NCBI GenBank assembly: GCA_000320605.2
Contig: KB445791.1
Coordinates: forward strand, 959,906-1,023,905
Source of the DNA: Gelatoporia subvermispora B
Taxonomy: Eukaryota; Basidiomycota; Agaricomycetes; Polyporales; Gelatoporiaceae
Length of the DNA stretch: 64,000 nucleotides
Direction of reading: 5' to 3'
In this document: positions 1 to 15,589 of the stretch, piece after piece
Numbering within the stretch: the stretch's first letter is position 1
Layout: every line of letters begins with the position of its first letter
Made by a program: the position numbers and the translations under genes
The notes under the pieces: generated by a model
What the model was told of the DNA's origin: nothing
Database searches by the model: none
The model's input: the letters and a program-made list of their open reading frames with translations, nothing else

Positions 1-3000
1 GATTGTGCCCTCGATGACAGCTGTGTGCTATGCTCGAAATGCTTCGAGGCAACAGACCACTCGGACCACAACGTCAGCTTCTTCATCGCCCAGCAATCCG
101 GAGGCTGTTGCGATTGCGGAGACATAGAGGCATGGCGTAAACCGATTAATTGTCCACATCACCCCCCATTGCCACAAGCCGTAGAATATCTCAGCAATTT
201 TGCGTTGAAGACATTACAGACCACTCCGAAGCCTACGCCAAAGGCCTTCTTTGGCCAGGATGTCCCTCCCGTCCGTGACTATCCATTTAGGACGTCTGTC
301 CCTCCGGAGCTTCGGGAAAGCATGGGCAAGACAGTGGGCTATGCGCTCGACTTTCTCTTAGACACTTTGGACTACTCCCCGGACGAAACGATCGTCCCTG
401 CAACTGAAGTGGACCTACGGGCGCAACCTACCGGAGACCCGATGATACGGGACCAGTTCTGTATTGTTCTCTGGAACGATGACAAGCACTCATTTGACGA
501 AGTCATCAACATCCTATGCGACCCACCTAATCGAGACTGGGAGGAAGCCTCAGCGTTGGCAGAGCGTATCGATGAGCAAGGTCGCGAGATTATTGACATG
601 CACACCAACATCCCGAAATTGCTAGAGGTGGCTCACGCGATTGCCCACATTGATCTTGGTGTCACGGTTCGGCGCGCATTTGATACGTTCAGAGAGCAGG
701 TTGCTGCCGTCATCATCGAGTGGCTACTCGATCTTACACGGAGTCGGCTCGGCTCAGATGCGTTGATTCTCCGGGAGATCATCGCTTCTGAACTACTCTC
801 TCCGAGGAAGGGCTATACCGTCTACACTCAGGGTAGCAACAATACCGTCCTCGACAATCCTGACCCAGCAAGAGTAGACTGGATGTTTGTCTATCATGCC
901 AGGCTGTGGAAACGGCCAAGACTGCATCTGAAGGAAGTCTACGCTTCACTCCTCATCCTCAGTCACGAACACAAGCTTGCGATAGGTAATGTACCTCGAA
1001 CCATGGACATGTGATGAAGCTCATTGTTGTCAGCATCTCACTTTGCCAGCGTGTATCCTCGCATTATTGACACTTATCTCCTCGTGGACCGTGAAGCCGA
1101 GACATCAATCAAATATTTTGCTTTGGAGCTCTTTACAACACCATCTGTCGCATTGTACACTGTCCGCCACCACAATCTTGTATCTCGACTGCTATCCATC
1201 ATTACTTCATTCTTCACAAATCAGATCCAGGAGAAGAGAATCGTCACACCTCCCAATCCTGACGCTACCATTGATGTAGACTCATTCCCGTTCAAGTCAA
1301 AACGCTTTATGCCGGTGTTCAGCGACCTCCGCTACCTCTGCCACAATGAACCAGTGCAGCAGCTCATCGCACACAATCGGGAATTCATCGTGCAGTTCTC
1401 AAAGACATGCCAGATCTTCATGTGTGTTAACCCAAACAAACGCGCTGCGTCGAGCCATGTCGAGTACGAGACGGACGCGTGGATTAGCGTCTTTAACGTA
1501 ACGCTCTCCCTATCGCGCGTCATCAAGGTCTACGGCGAGGCGTTCTCCCGGGCGACTGCCGCTGAACTCGTCAGCGCAATTACAACGGTTATGCACCACA
1601 TCCTGATGGTGACTGCCCATACGGACGACCAGAGGGACGTCACTCGGTTCCCGCCCGCTCGTTTTCACGACATCGAGTTTGGATCCCGCGGGTACCGCGT
1701 AGTCGAGTTTGATGTGCTGGAGGGCTGGGTTAGCTTCCACCATTCACTACAGTGGCTTCTCGCGGAGCTGATCAAGCATGTCGACATCCTGAGTGAGGAC
1801 TCTTTGCAGGAGGTTGGGCTAACGAGCCTGCGAGATGTATGTCTACGGAATGCGAGCGAGCAAGCCGTATTGACGATTATTGACTACCCTCTGCGAGGTG
1901 CGCCGAGTATTGCCCGGCTTGACGTGAGACTCATGCTACTTTTCTTGATCTAGTCCTTGCCATGATAGCACAGATTCGAACGGGCCTGTGGGTCCGCAAT
2001 GGGTTCGCCATCCGAGGACAACTTCTCCACTACCGCGACTTCATGCTCAGGGAACTGTGCTATGATCAAGACCTGTTCATTTTGCAGAGCTCGCTGGTCA
2101 TTCTCAGCCCCGATTATGTCTTCGTCAGCATGCTTGACCGATTCCAGCTCACTGGGTACTTCGCAGGGGCAACGCTCCACCCGTCATACGATGAGAACCA
2201 TCTTGCCAGCATGGTTGAAGAGTTCATGTATGTCCTCATCACGATCTTGACGGAGACGGCAAATGCGACGAAGATGTCCTTGCCAATCGCTGTCAGGAGG
2301 GAGATTATACATGCCCTCGCGGTCGGTCCCTGCACTTTCACCGACCTCACGAAGCGTGTGGCCGAGAGGATGGTAGATGATGTTTGCTTTGAACGCGTCC
2401 TAAAGGACGTCGCCAATTTCAAGCCGCCAGATTCAACTTCCGACTCTGGAATGTACGAGCTCAAGGACGAGTGCTTTGAGGACGTCAATCCGTTCTTCTA
2501 TCACTATACTCGCAACAAGCGAGAGGAAGTGGAGACCGTCTTGCGGAACCGCCTCAAGAAGCGAACCGGCGAAGAAGATCCTGTCCTCGTGCCGAAACCA
2601 TTGGACATTCCCACCGGGCCATTCTCTGCTCTACCTGCGGCTCTCGAATCCGAAGTCCTCCTGCAAATTATGTTCTATGGCCTTTACAACGTGCTAACAC
2701 TGACGGAAGCGATGGGTGCTACGCCGGCGTCGGCAGAGGCAATCCTTGATCAGATGCTGCACCTCGTAATGCTTGCTTGCGTGAACCGCCCTCGAAAGTT
2801 CAGTCAGGTTGCAGTGGAGAAGATCTTCGAGGAACACAAGAGCTTGTTGGACATGCTCTGTTCCCTCGAATATCACGACAAGTATAAATCGTACCACGCT
2901 CGGACAGCATGGATTCTGAGCCAGATTGCAAAGGAAAGGCCCACGGACGTGCAGCAGCGTCGCCAGGTCCCAGCTGACGCTGGCCAAGTCGATTCGGCCA

Positions 3001-5316
3001 ACACGAAGAAGCTTGCAGCACAGGCGAGAAAGGATGCTATCCTGGCTCAGATGAAGGCTCAACAAAATCGGTTCATCTTCAATTCCGAGGATATGGATGA
3101 TGAAGACGACGAGATCGGGTCAGAGACACCCGAAGAGCCAGTGTCATATGGTACCTGCATCGTCTGCCAGGAAGAACTCAATGCTTCCAAGTCGTTCGGT
3201 TCACTGGGGCTGATTCAACCCAGCCGCTTGCTACGACGATTCCCGGACAGCTACTACCAGTATCTCAACGAAGCTATCATGGCGCCGTCCTCCTTTGATC
3301 GGGCGACCGACAATCCCGTGGACACTAGTTTTCCTCCTGTCAATGCCGAGAACAAGGACGTGAAGGCACGTGCCTCGCATCACTTCGACGGGTTCTCTAG
3401 CCAGCACACGCGATTTGGCCTCCACGCATCAATATGCAGCCACAGGATGCATTTAGAATGCTTCCATGTCTACAACACTTCCATACGGCAGCGGCACAGA
3501 CAACAGGCAACGAGGAATCATCCCGAGAGCATTGCCCGCAAAGAGTTTATCTGCCCTCTATGCAAGAGTCTCGGGAATGTTATGATTCCCGTCTCAATGG
3601 ACTCTAAGCCCGTCGGGATGACCGATGTGATATTCCCCGACTGGATTCGTGCAGTCGGCATCCATATCCTGAAGTCGAAGCCTGACCCGTACTTGGAAGG
3701 ATTGCAGTTCCGCAATGGCACAGGCGAGTTCGTCTTTTGGAGTGCTCAAGATCCTGGCTATCAGAACATCACTCGAGTCGCTGACAAGCCCGACATCGAG
3801 ACCCATAAGATGGTAGACACCGTCATGTCTATCACAAGGACATTCTCATCGCAGACCAGACATCTCCGCGAGCGACCGGAGCCAGACCTGCCGGAACGTG
3901 GAGCGGGTATCTACTTACCTGATGAGCTTGTCGGCTATACTATAGCATCCCTCGAAGTGGCCCAACGAGGTGTCGGCAAACCCGGAACAATTGTCGCGGA
4001 CAACATCACGGAAGCGCAGAACCACCTAATTCGCGGGCTGCTATTGTGCTTGACTAGATTGGCCGCCATTCATTTCCACAATCGACCGGACGAAGGTCGC
4101 GACTCTGTCCGTCAAGCAATCATCAAGAGATTGCTACCAGAATGGAGCCGGGCTTCCCTAAGCACCTACGCTTACCCCCTACTCCTGCGGGATCCCTTCA
4201 CGATCCTTGTCGAGACTGCGGCGATCGCTCCCCAGTACCTGCCGCAGGTTCTGACTCTCACCTATTATGCTTGCCTCGCGCGCACAGCAATCGGACTTAT
4301 CTACGTGCTCAACAAGACACGCAGCCATCATGCGACAAACATTCTGCAACGAAGCCACGAGGACATCTTCGGTGATATACGCGTGTTCTTCATGTCCGTG
4401 GTTCGACATTCACCAGTCTTCGAGCAAGCAGCGGACGTGGTGTTCCTGTTGTTTGGCGATGCCCGTATCGAGAAGCTGTTGTATGCGTTCACCCTTCCTT
4501 TCCTCCGCCGCGCTGCAATTTTGTGTCGCGCGGTCTCACCAACAGAATTTCCCACGCCAACCTCGACCTCCGATGATGTTTGCGAGTACCGGAGGCTATT
4601 GACGATGCTCGACATACCCCCGCTAGCAGATCTGCCCAGGCACGACACATTGCAGAATGCACTCTCCGGCTGGTGCGCGCATTACGGCCACTCCCATGCC
4701 GCCTCGCAGCTCAACTGTGGAGTCGTGCTGGAATATCCTGTCATATACCGCATCGCCCGGCTGCCGCTAATTCTGGACAACTTATATTTGGAACAAGACA
4801 GATACATGACATGCGGACGCTGCAAGACGGTTCCCTTGGATGCGGCCATCTGTCTACTGTGCGGGACGACCGTGTGCTTGCAGAGCCATTGCTGCGTTGA
4901 CCAGGACAATCAACGGAGAGGTGAATGCAACATACACACAAGGGAGTAAGCGTGTGTTCGTGGCGATCGCAAGAAGCTGGCTAACTTCTCTGTGTCAGAT
5001 GTGGGGGCCCAATAGGGCTTTACTTCCTTGTCAAACGCTGCGCCCTTCTCTATCTGTATGCCAACAACGGAACGTTCGGTCAATCTCCATACCTGGATGT
5101 ACATGGCGAAGTGGATAACTCGATGAGGTGAGTTCCGTTCATGTCTTCACCTCATTGTTGGAGCTGAGTCCGCGATGTAGACGAGGGCGGAGGCAATACC
5201 TGCACCACGCTCGGTGGGAGGAAGTGCGCCGAATATGGCTAAATCATGGGATTCCAACCCTGATAGCACGGAAATTAGAGGGCACAGTCGATAATGGTGG
5301 ATGGGAGACACTGTGA
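1..5316 (+). CDS. UBR1: UBR1-type N-recognin E3 ubiquitin ligase, 5' end outside window
   Basis: The protein recognises destabilising N-terminal residues (N-degrons) and ubiquitinates the substrate with a Rad6-type E2. The frame is open from base 1 and enters inside the UBR box, with C/H ligands in CVLCSKCF, then GGCCDCGD and CPHH by about base 170. A ClpS-like segment (FCIVLWNDDKHSFDEV, about 460-640) follows; it is the type-2 N-degron pocket. The RING-H2 spans about 3160-3580, with CIVCQEE, CSHRMHLECF and CPLCKS. A C-terminal cysteine cluster (CGRCK, CLLCGTTVC, about 4810-4890) marks the UBR-family tail. Inferred exons are 1-985, 1034-1923, 1974-4945, 4999-5127 and 5181-5316. The 1974 acceptor is the only one that keeps the frame, but it costs a few residues that relatives may have. 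The UBR box start and everything before it lie outside the window. Its stop faces the GluRS stop 131 bp away. Confidence 0.93.
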
Positions 5317-5447
5317 GCTCTCCAACATGGCATCAAGTCTTTTCGCATTTGTAGTATCTTGTATCACGCACGTCGCATTCTTCAGGACTATAATGTACCC
5401 CCTACGCATAACAAAGAATTACGAGTAGAATGTTTCACCTGGATCTC

Positions 5448-8589
<3,142 letters not shown>

Positions 8590-9775
8590 TCAAGGAACAC
8601 AAGTTGCGATGACTGTTTGCAATCGGGTTACGCTTCCGCCGCTTATCTGGGTGCTCTTTCCTACGATTCGCTTTCGCTTTGCTTTCGGTGGCGCGTCCGT
8701 GAATACGTTTTCAGGTGCTAGTGACTGTGCACCGAGGCCTCTGGCAGACTCTGGCCACATTGTCATGTTCTTGACGTCCTCGGTTGACCGCTGGGCCGAA
8801 GGCGGTACCCTCTGTTCCAAGATTCCCGCCCGAAAGTTCACAGGTCGCTGCGTCGTTCTCGGAAGCACCAGCTTTCGTCCGTTCTTTTGCCGTGGCCGGT
8901 CTCTATATTGGTTCGATTGGTCCGCTGAACTTCCATTTTCGAATGAATAGCCTCATCTCACATATCCCTGATCAGGTGCGACGTTCCGTTGTTTCTTTGA
9001 TATGGAATACTGTCGCTCAACCTACAGTAGCTTTTGCAAACAGCTGTACATCAGGTTCCCAACAGCTGCCCAAGTTCGCATCCATTGAGTCGAGATTATC
9101 AACAAGCGAGCGTATTCCTAGTGTATTGATCAGCTGCAGGCGTGCGCCTTCCTGTACACTTCGGGTTCGATGCGTGATCTTTGACGTGCGTCGAAACAGT
9201 CTGACTAATTGCGCGAACTATGAACGCCAGCGGTGCTGTATTGTGGTATGACTTCGGTGCCACCTCGGCCGGCAGGGGTTAAGTTTTAACCCTGGGATCT
9301 AGGTGTCTGGACTGCGCGCTCGCATGTCACAGCTGCCCTTGACCAGCGTTTGAGACCATGAATAACCAGTCCTTCTATCTGGTTGTGAGAGCATCCTTCC
9401 ATCCATTGCTCTCGCGCCAATGGAGCTTCCGGCAGTCACTCCACGCAGGGAACACTACGAGACCTGTGCGTATGGACATATCGGAAGAACGGCGATGCAA
9501 TGTGGCGGCCGTCGGTAAACTTTTCTCACTGACCTGTTTCTGCGGAACATCCCTAAGTTGTGTGGTATGGCCTTGGGATCCTGTTTAAAGACGCATGCGG
9601 ACTGAAAGAGGCGTCTCCGATGAGGCGGTCGGGATCATCCGCGGCTGGTGTAGGCGAGTGTAGCGTTCATCTCACAAAGGGGCCGCGTTTACTCGTGTTA
9701 GGGTACACTCCCCCAGCACGTTCCACAGACGCCGGTGGTTGGATTTGGGGTAAGTCCAAGTTGTGATATATAATT
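8590..9775 (-). CDS. Unknown multi-exon protein
   Basis: I do not recognise the family. Linked minus-strand exons read, in order: QPPASVERAGGVYPNTSKRG (about 9740-9680), then ACVFKQDPKAIPHNLGMFRR (about 9595-9545), then TGLVVFPAWSDCRKLHW (about 9460-9410). Next comes VQEGARLQLINTLGIRSLVD with SCWEPDVQLFAKAT (about 9165-9015). The last exon (8951-8590) is Arg/Lys-rich, with RDRPRQKNGRK, PPKAKRKRIVGKS and a stop after TCVP. The acceptor at 8952 and the donor at about 9013 are in register. The basic clusters suggest a nuclear or nucleic-acid-associated protein, but that is only inference. The start codon and 5' exons are not resolved; the true 5' end could lie nearer the SPO22 stop at 9984. The gene is in tandem with SPO22. 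Confidence 0.5.
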
Positions 9776-9983
9776 TTACAAAGGAATCGAAAACAGACTG
9801 GTTACGACATGCATATTACGTTCAAGCAGAACAAGAGGAAAATGATTAACTGTCAACGCAGTCAGCCGAGCAGATGGGCTTCAAGTCAGTAGTTCCAGTC
9901 CTGGTTTGAGGAAGCATGTGACAGCACTAGCGAGCAGACAGATGCGCCCCAAGGAAGTCAAGACAGTGATATAGCCAGAGCGG

Positions 9984-12900
9984 TCAAGATCGCAGGGTCC
10001 CTTCGCCATGGGACGTAGTGTAACGAGCCAGCAGATGTGTATACGTGTCGGAGATCTGAGAGAAGTTCACAGTGTCATCATGGCGGTGCGATAACGGGAA
10101 AGAACGGACCTTGGCGGCACGCGTCCCACCATCAGGTACGAACCGGCATACAGTCGTCGCAGCTTCGAACCAGCGCTTGGCCTCATCCAGTAATGACGCA
10201 CTGTGAGCACTTTTAGCAGTCGCTCCATGTCACATGTGAACAAGTCGTCACGGACTGGAGGCACTCAATACCGGTATTATATGAGGTTCCCAGAAGCCAT
10301 ACGCGCTCGTCAACCGGGTACGTCTCCTGCATGAAGCCGGTTAGTTGCTTGCCACTTTCCCGAAGAGCCAAACTCACTTCAGGACCGGCTTCGGCCGTAT
10401 GCTCTTCCAGCACGGTGACAGCTTGTTCGGCGTACCCTATTGCTTTGGCTCGATCCGCTGCAGTATTACGGGACAAGAGAATGGTGCAGATCGCACGGAG
10501 CCATCTTGAGAATTTTCCAATTGACAGGCACGTGCGGTCCAGACTTGCATGTAGAATGGCCTATCTCAACTCAGAAATCAGGTCCGGCTACATGGAAGCC
10601 TAAGCAAGGAACGTGCCTCCAATGCTGTGAATAGGACTACAAAGGGAAGGAGATAGCGTGCCGCGCGGAACGTCATATTAGTGATGCATACAATACCTTC
10701 AACCGGGCAATCTTTCTCGACCCACTGTGAAGGAACACATTGAGTGAATTTCCAAACATTTCACACACAGGATGCAGACCAAGATGTCCGCAATAGCTTC
10801 AAAAGTGTTCACGGCAAGTGCGTCTGATCGAACGAGCTCCTGCAAAACGGGGCGGTGAGTCATCCTCCGACAAGTTAGACTGTACCCACCTCGATAACAC
10901 TGAGTAATCGGTTCCAATCCTTGAGGTGGCATAACATCTCCGCTTCGAATACCCTCAGGACGTGGAGAAGCGATTGGGTACGCAGTACGTCGTCATCGCT
11001 AAGTGAGGTAGTGGAATCCCCCACCTTTCGTATGCGCTTCTTGCATACAGAAATCTCTTCTAGCAGCTCTCGGAGCGCCTGGGGCTGACATACGATGTGA
11101 GAGCGGCTCATTTCGCCTAGTCCATCCCGCTCACATGATCTGCTGATTCCGCAGCAAACTTACGGCGGATCGCGAAGACTGCGCTGGAATCAGTGAGAAT
11201 ACCTCGATCGGAGCGCAAGCGTGACCACCTCTGCCAGCTACAGCTGCGAATGACGCATTGATAATCTGGTTATGAACCTCCGCATCATCTACATCGGTCA
11301 AACTGGATTCGCGATGATACTCGAGGAGCTATACGGCAATTGTCAGTCCGATATGCGGCTCAACGAATTCGGAGACATCCGGCCACTATACCTGTCGCGC
11401 GGTATCGAACAAAGTTGACACGCTCTCTTCCGAGTCTTCCCACTCGGAGCATCCTTGCACGGCAGTATTGTATGCGGTGCGCCATAACCACGAGATATCT
11501 TTGGTAACCATCGCAGCGCTTTGTTGTGCGATCAAGTTCGCGACCAGGTCGATGGCTAGAAGCAGTGAGTCCCTCAATTCCGCTGTAGAACAAACAAGTA
11601 TCACCGGTCTGGTAGTGCCTAATAAGCGTTGCAATCAAACCAGTGCTATAGAGAACATTCCATGAGACGAACATGCGTCGCTGTGTGAAGAGTAGCTCAG
11701 TTCAGTACTGACCGGCTTGCTGCAGGCTCTGCCATGAGTTTGAGGACAAGTCTGATGATGCAGCGGACGAGGGTGACAGCTTCCACGTTTGTTTGTGGGG
11801 TTTCATTACTCCTCAAAGTCCTCAATAACGCCTCCAGTACCGAAAGTAGCAATGGCTTCATCTCATATTCATTAGCGAGCTGCGTCGCCAATAACAGCAT
11901 CTTCGGATTGAAATCGGCGGCGTTCACCATGTCTTGCACGGCGCTGATAGCTAGACCCAGGACAGAGACCTATTAATGGGAATGTGACAGCTTCGGAAAG
12001 ACTAACCTTCATCTTCCAGACCTGGCGAATATCAGTTGAAACAGGATCTCGAAGTATCTCATGCGTACCTTGATGAACTGCGATCAATAACAGGATGTAA
12101 TGTGTGGCAGCCTCTTTTCCAGAACAGCGACGGGCGGTGGCCGATGCCCTGGCGTAGTCTCTCAGCTGGATATAGCAGAGAGCACCTTTCCGGAAGCATT
12201 TCGGGTTTGCCGTGGATGACAGCACGTTGAAAACACTATGTGTTCCGACTAGGAACCAATCGGCTGCTTCTGACCATCGTTTAGCGTTATACTGACGATC
12301 ACCAAATTGCCAGATAAGCTGTGGGCAAGGATTCGATGCGCTGACAAGTATCATAATTGGAATAGCGCTCACCGTTAAGCACGCAGTAACAGCGACTTTA
12401 GAAAGGTCAAATTCGGCCTTGTCAACAACTACCTGATTGAGTTCGAATGTGTCGCGAGGTGATCGAGAAAAGAGACGCACGTTCAAACCCCATTTGAATG
12501 TCATGCATAGCCCTTGTATGGGTCTCATCCTTCGAACAATGAAATATCAGGGACAGCAACAACCGCTCCACGGAAGACACGCTCGATTCATCTTTCGTGC
12601 TCAATACCCGTTGCAGACAATGTTGATGAACGGTAGTAACAAGAACTCTGCAGTCATCAGTCGATGCGAACGAGGCGCATATATCGACTCACTGATCTTG
12701 CCCGAGCGTTCTCAGTTCCTGCAAAATGCTAGGTGATGCGTCATGTCACACCGCCGACCTTCACCCGAGAGAGAAATAAGATAAATAAGACGAACTCGGT
12801 AATATTGCCTTCCGTCACGGGCATGTGATCCACGATGGAACGGAAGGCTATGTCATACGGGTGGCTATTCTCAGGTCATGTCCGGACTACAAAAGCCGGC

Positions 12901-14677
12901 AGACGCACCATCAAGAAGCGCGGACGAAGTTGCCTTGCGTCTTTTCAGGACCGCCACCCTCATCCATCGGAGCTGTTGAAATTCTGCCGTCGTCTAGAAG
13001 TGTGATCAATACTTGTACTAGTGCAGCAATTGACCCTGATTGACGGTGCTCACCTGGTCTGCCGCGTCAACGGATGCGAGCAACTCTTGTAGAGTGGCTT
13101 CTGCGCGGGCCAAATTTTCTGGTACTTCGGAAGAAGACAGATAATATGCGCGAGCTGCAGGGTTCTCTTCAATTCAATGCCCGCGCGATGGCACACTGCA
13201 GGCTGCGCACCTAAGCTGCGCAAGATCGAGCGCTGATACGTAGGCCGTGAATGCCAATTTTGCCAGATAACTCACACGCACACGGCTTCCCACGTGTACG
13301 CACCTTCAATTCCCCTTCCGTAGTATTGGCCACATTCTCAAGTGGCTCAATTATCGAGAACGCGCGTTGCAACCACTTCACGGAGTCTCGGATCTTTTGA
13401 GGAGAGCGTTCAGCTTCGCGTGAGCCAGCCTTCAATAAGGATTTTCCTATTTGGAGCAGCTTAGCCGCGAGTGATTCACGCTAGAATGCAGCATTGTGTT
13501 AGCCCGGATCGGAGAGAACAAGGTGGCATCCCCACATCGCGCGGCTGTAGAAGTGTAAGACATTGATCGTTGTCTGGTGGCCGGCATGTGAGTGACAGGA
13601 ACACGGAGGGCGCACTGCTCCGATGTGACGACTCTCACCCATAATCTTCTGCAGCATGAACTCAGCGACGGCATCATTTTCTTCTCTCCAGGCCTGATTG
13701 ATGCGGATAAGTGCATGTGGAAGGTTCTCAGCCGCAGTACTTACTGCCTCCATCCTGCTGGAAAAGTAGTGCATGATCGCACGTGCCTTAGCCTGGGAAT
13801 GCAACCCTTGTGGATCCTCTGCGCCTCTCAGGCTTTCCTCATACTGATGCGCACGTCAGTTCTCCACGAGAACATCGGGGACGTTGTTAGAACAACCTTG
13901 GCGGCGCAGGCTAGCACGCTAGCAGCAAGAGTTCCGTTTCCCGTTTCTGTTGATCCGGGAAAGGATAGGTGTCAGGCTCACGTAGTTATCCTGCGGTAAT
14001 CACCTCGGAATAACCATACACACCTGAGAGGCTGGCGCCAGCCTTGCTCGCGAGCTGGAGCACGTGAATTAAAGCTTGAAAGCGGCACGATAAGGTTTGT
14101 GGTCTGCCACGTTCTAATGCCGAAGACTTAGACGTACTCTGTACATTTGGTTTTTGTTCGAGCCCAGCCTCAATGAGGCGGAAGCCTGCCAACCTTACTA
14201 CACATATCGGACGTCAAGGTTCCCTGCCGGGTTGGGAACAGACGTAGGTGGCTCACATGCAGCGAAGACGGCGCGACATTCGTCATCAGGGCCTTCTCGT
14301 ATCAGGGCTGATGCATTCCAGAGCCACACTCCTACAAAGCTGGGGAACAAGCGGTGTCAGATGGTTGGTTCTGCGCACCTTCGCGATCCAGCGCGTCAGC
14401 AAGGGAAAGCCACTTCTTGTTGGACTTCGGGCGGTGGGCCGTGAAGGACTCTGCGAGGACGGCTATCTGGTGCAGATCAGACCGGATGGAGGCCGAGGCG
14501 CCCCGCCTGGAATCATTGAGTTTGGGTTTGATAACAATCAGGATATCTGAAAGCAGGAGCGGATGCGGGCATGCTTAGCAGGCACGGGCACGCTATTTTG
14601 GATAATTACAACTGACCCTGGATGGACTGATAAATGTCGTCCAGATCCGAAGGGAGCTTTCTTTTGTTCGCTGACAT
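9984..14677 (-). CDS. SPO22: SPO22/ZIP4-like meiosis protein
   Basis: SPO22/ZIP4 (TEX11 in animals) is a TPR-like scaffold that supports crossover formation and synaptonemal complex assembly in meiotic prophase. The ATG at 14677 begins MSANKRKLPSDLDDIYQSIQ. It splices to DILIVIKPKLND and, across a 48-nt intron (GTGCGC...TTGTAG), to GVWLWNASALIRE. Mid-protein helices include AKRWSEAADWFLVGTH and CFRKGALCYIQLRDYARAS (about 12330-12130), and MLLLATQLANEYEMKPL (about 11900). The C-terminal exons are firm. They read KFSRWLRAICTILLSRNTAA (to about 10256), then LLDEAKRWFEAATTVCRFVP (10110-10200), then ISDTYTHLLARYTT (9984-10055), with introns at 10201-10255 and 10056-10109. There are well over a dozen small exons, and several internal borders near 12700-14100 were not fixed. 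The gene is divergent from the 15014 gene across a promoter with phased GTGAC repeats. Confidence 0.82.
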
Positions 14678-14825
14678 GATAATCTGGCGCTAGAGGTGAG
14701 AAATAGAGATGCGTTGATGCGGAAGACAAGACCCAGGCGAGGTCGCGACGGATCCGACGCGACGCCCAACGCGCGGTCCAGCGCGGCCAAAGGCGACGCC
14801 TCCCTTCGCGTCTGTCACTGCTCCC

Positions 14826-14948
14826 GTGATCCCGTGACGGGGGCGTGACGGCCGCTGGTGGCGATCTGACAGGCGGCGAACTGCGGTGGAGGCGAGACGA
14901 GCCCGTGACAGCGTGTGACGATGGGTGACCGTACGTGACTAGACGCGT
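14826..14948. promoter_or_regulatory. Divergent promoter with GTGAC repeats and an ACGCGT box
   Basis: The 336-bp space between SPO22 and the small membrane protein gene has GTGAC at 14834, 14845, 14905, 14915, 14925 and 14935, and GTGAT at 14826. The last four lie exactly 10 bp apart. An ACGCGT, which matches the MluI cell-cycle box bound by MBF in yeasts, lies at 14943-14948. The motifs are seen directly. Use by a transcription factor, and which gene it serves, are inferred. Confidence 0.5.
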
Positions 14949-15013
14949 CTGGTGTGGGCATTGCCAGTGCACCGGTCACAATCGGCAGCGGCTCTCAGCG
15001 GCTCACGGCCACC

Positions 15014-15589
15014 ATGGCGGAAGCAGAAACACCGCAATCAACACCCCAAGCAGGTCGCAAGAAGCTGTCCGAGGAGGAGGCCCTCGAATGGTGTAGACAG
15101 GTACAGTGGTCTCCAATTCCGCTTCGCGATGATAGTGTGATGGACTCACGCGTCCGATTCGCGACATTCGCAGGATGCCCTGAAGGAGGGCATCTATGCT
15201 GGCCTCTCCGCAGGCTTGGTTTCGGGTGCGTGAATTTGCATGCGGGCGCATTAACAGCGGCGCTGAAGCCCTGGCACGTCCGCTTGCCCGGCCAGCCATC
15301 TTGGGATCGAAGCTCTTCCGTTTCAACAGGAATACCACGATCCTATGCGGCGTAGGTGAGCCACCATTACACGCCATGCCACCACGATCCTGTGAAGGGT
15401 CTGGCGAAGCGGCCCCGGTGCATGTACCCCCGCTGACGCATCCCGTCTCCAGTGACAGGGGTGCTGTCTGGCTATCAGTTCACCCAAGGTTTCTACGCCT
15501 CGAACGTTGCTAGACTGCGCGCGGAGCAGCGCCAGCTCGAAATGCAAGAGCAGTCACAGGAGCAGTCTGCGCCTTCGGAACAGAAGTGA
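15014..15589 (+). CDS. Small membrane protein with glycine/alanine-rich core
   Basis: Four exons (15014-15100, 15174-15229, 15258-15355, 15453-15589) join to 125 codons. The ATG sits in a strong CCACCATGG context. The protein starts hydrophilic (KKLSEEEALEWCRQ), continues ALKEGIYAGLSAGLVSGAGA, then has a basic stretch with GSKLFRFNRNTT and a second hydrophobic stretch, ILCGVVTGVLSGYQF. It ends in a Gln/Glu-rich charged tail. Two glycine-zipper-like segments separated by a basic loop fit a small organelle membrane protein, possibly mitochondrial; this is inference. The donor GTGAAT at 15230 is needed to hold the frame; an upstream GT would break it. I recall similar uncharacterised basidiomycete proteins but no function. 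Confidence 0.8.

Noticed and set aside
1924..1973. Frameshift in UBR1
   Set aside because: The break between frames is explained by a 50-nt intron with a GTGAGA donor and a CAG acceptor at 1973. There is no need to call a mutation.
8905..8925. Possible tRNA B box (GGTTCGATTGG)
   Set aside because: No matching A box or cloverleaf around it, and it lies in the last exon of the unknown minus-strand gene.
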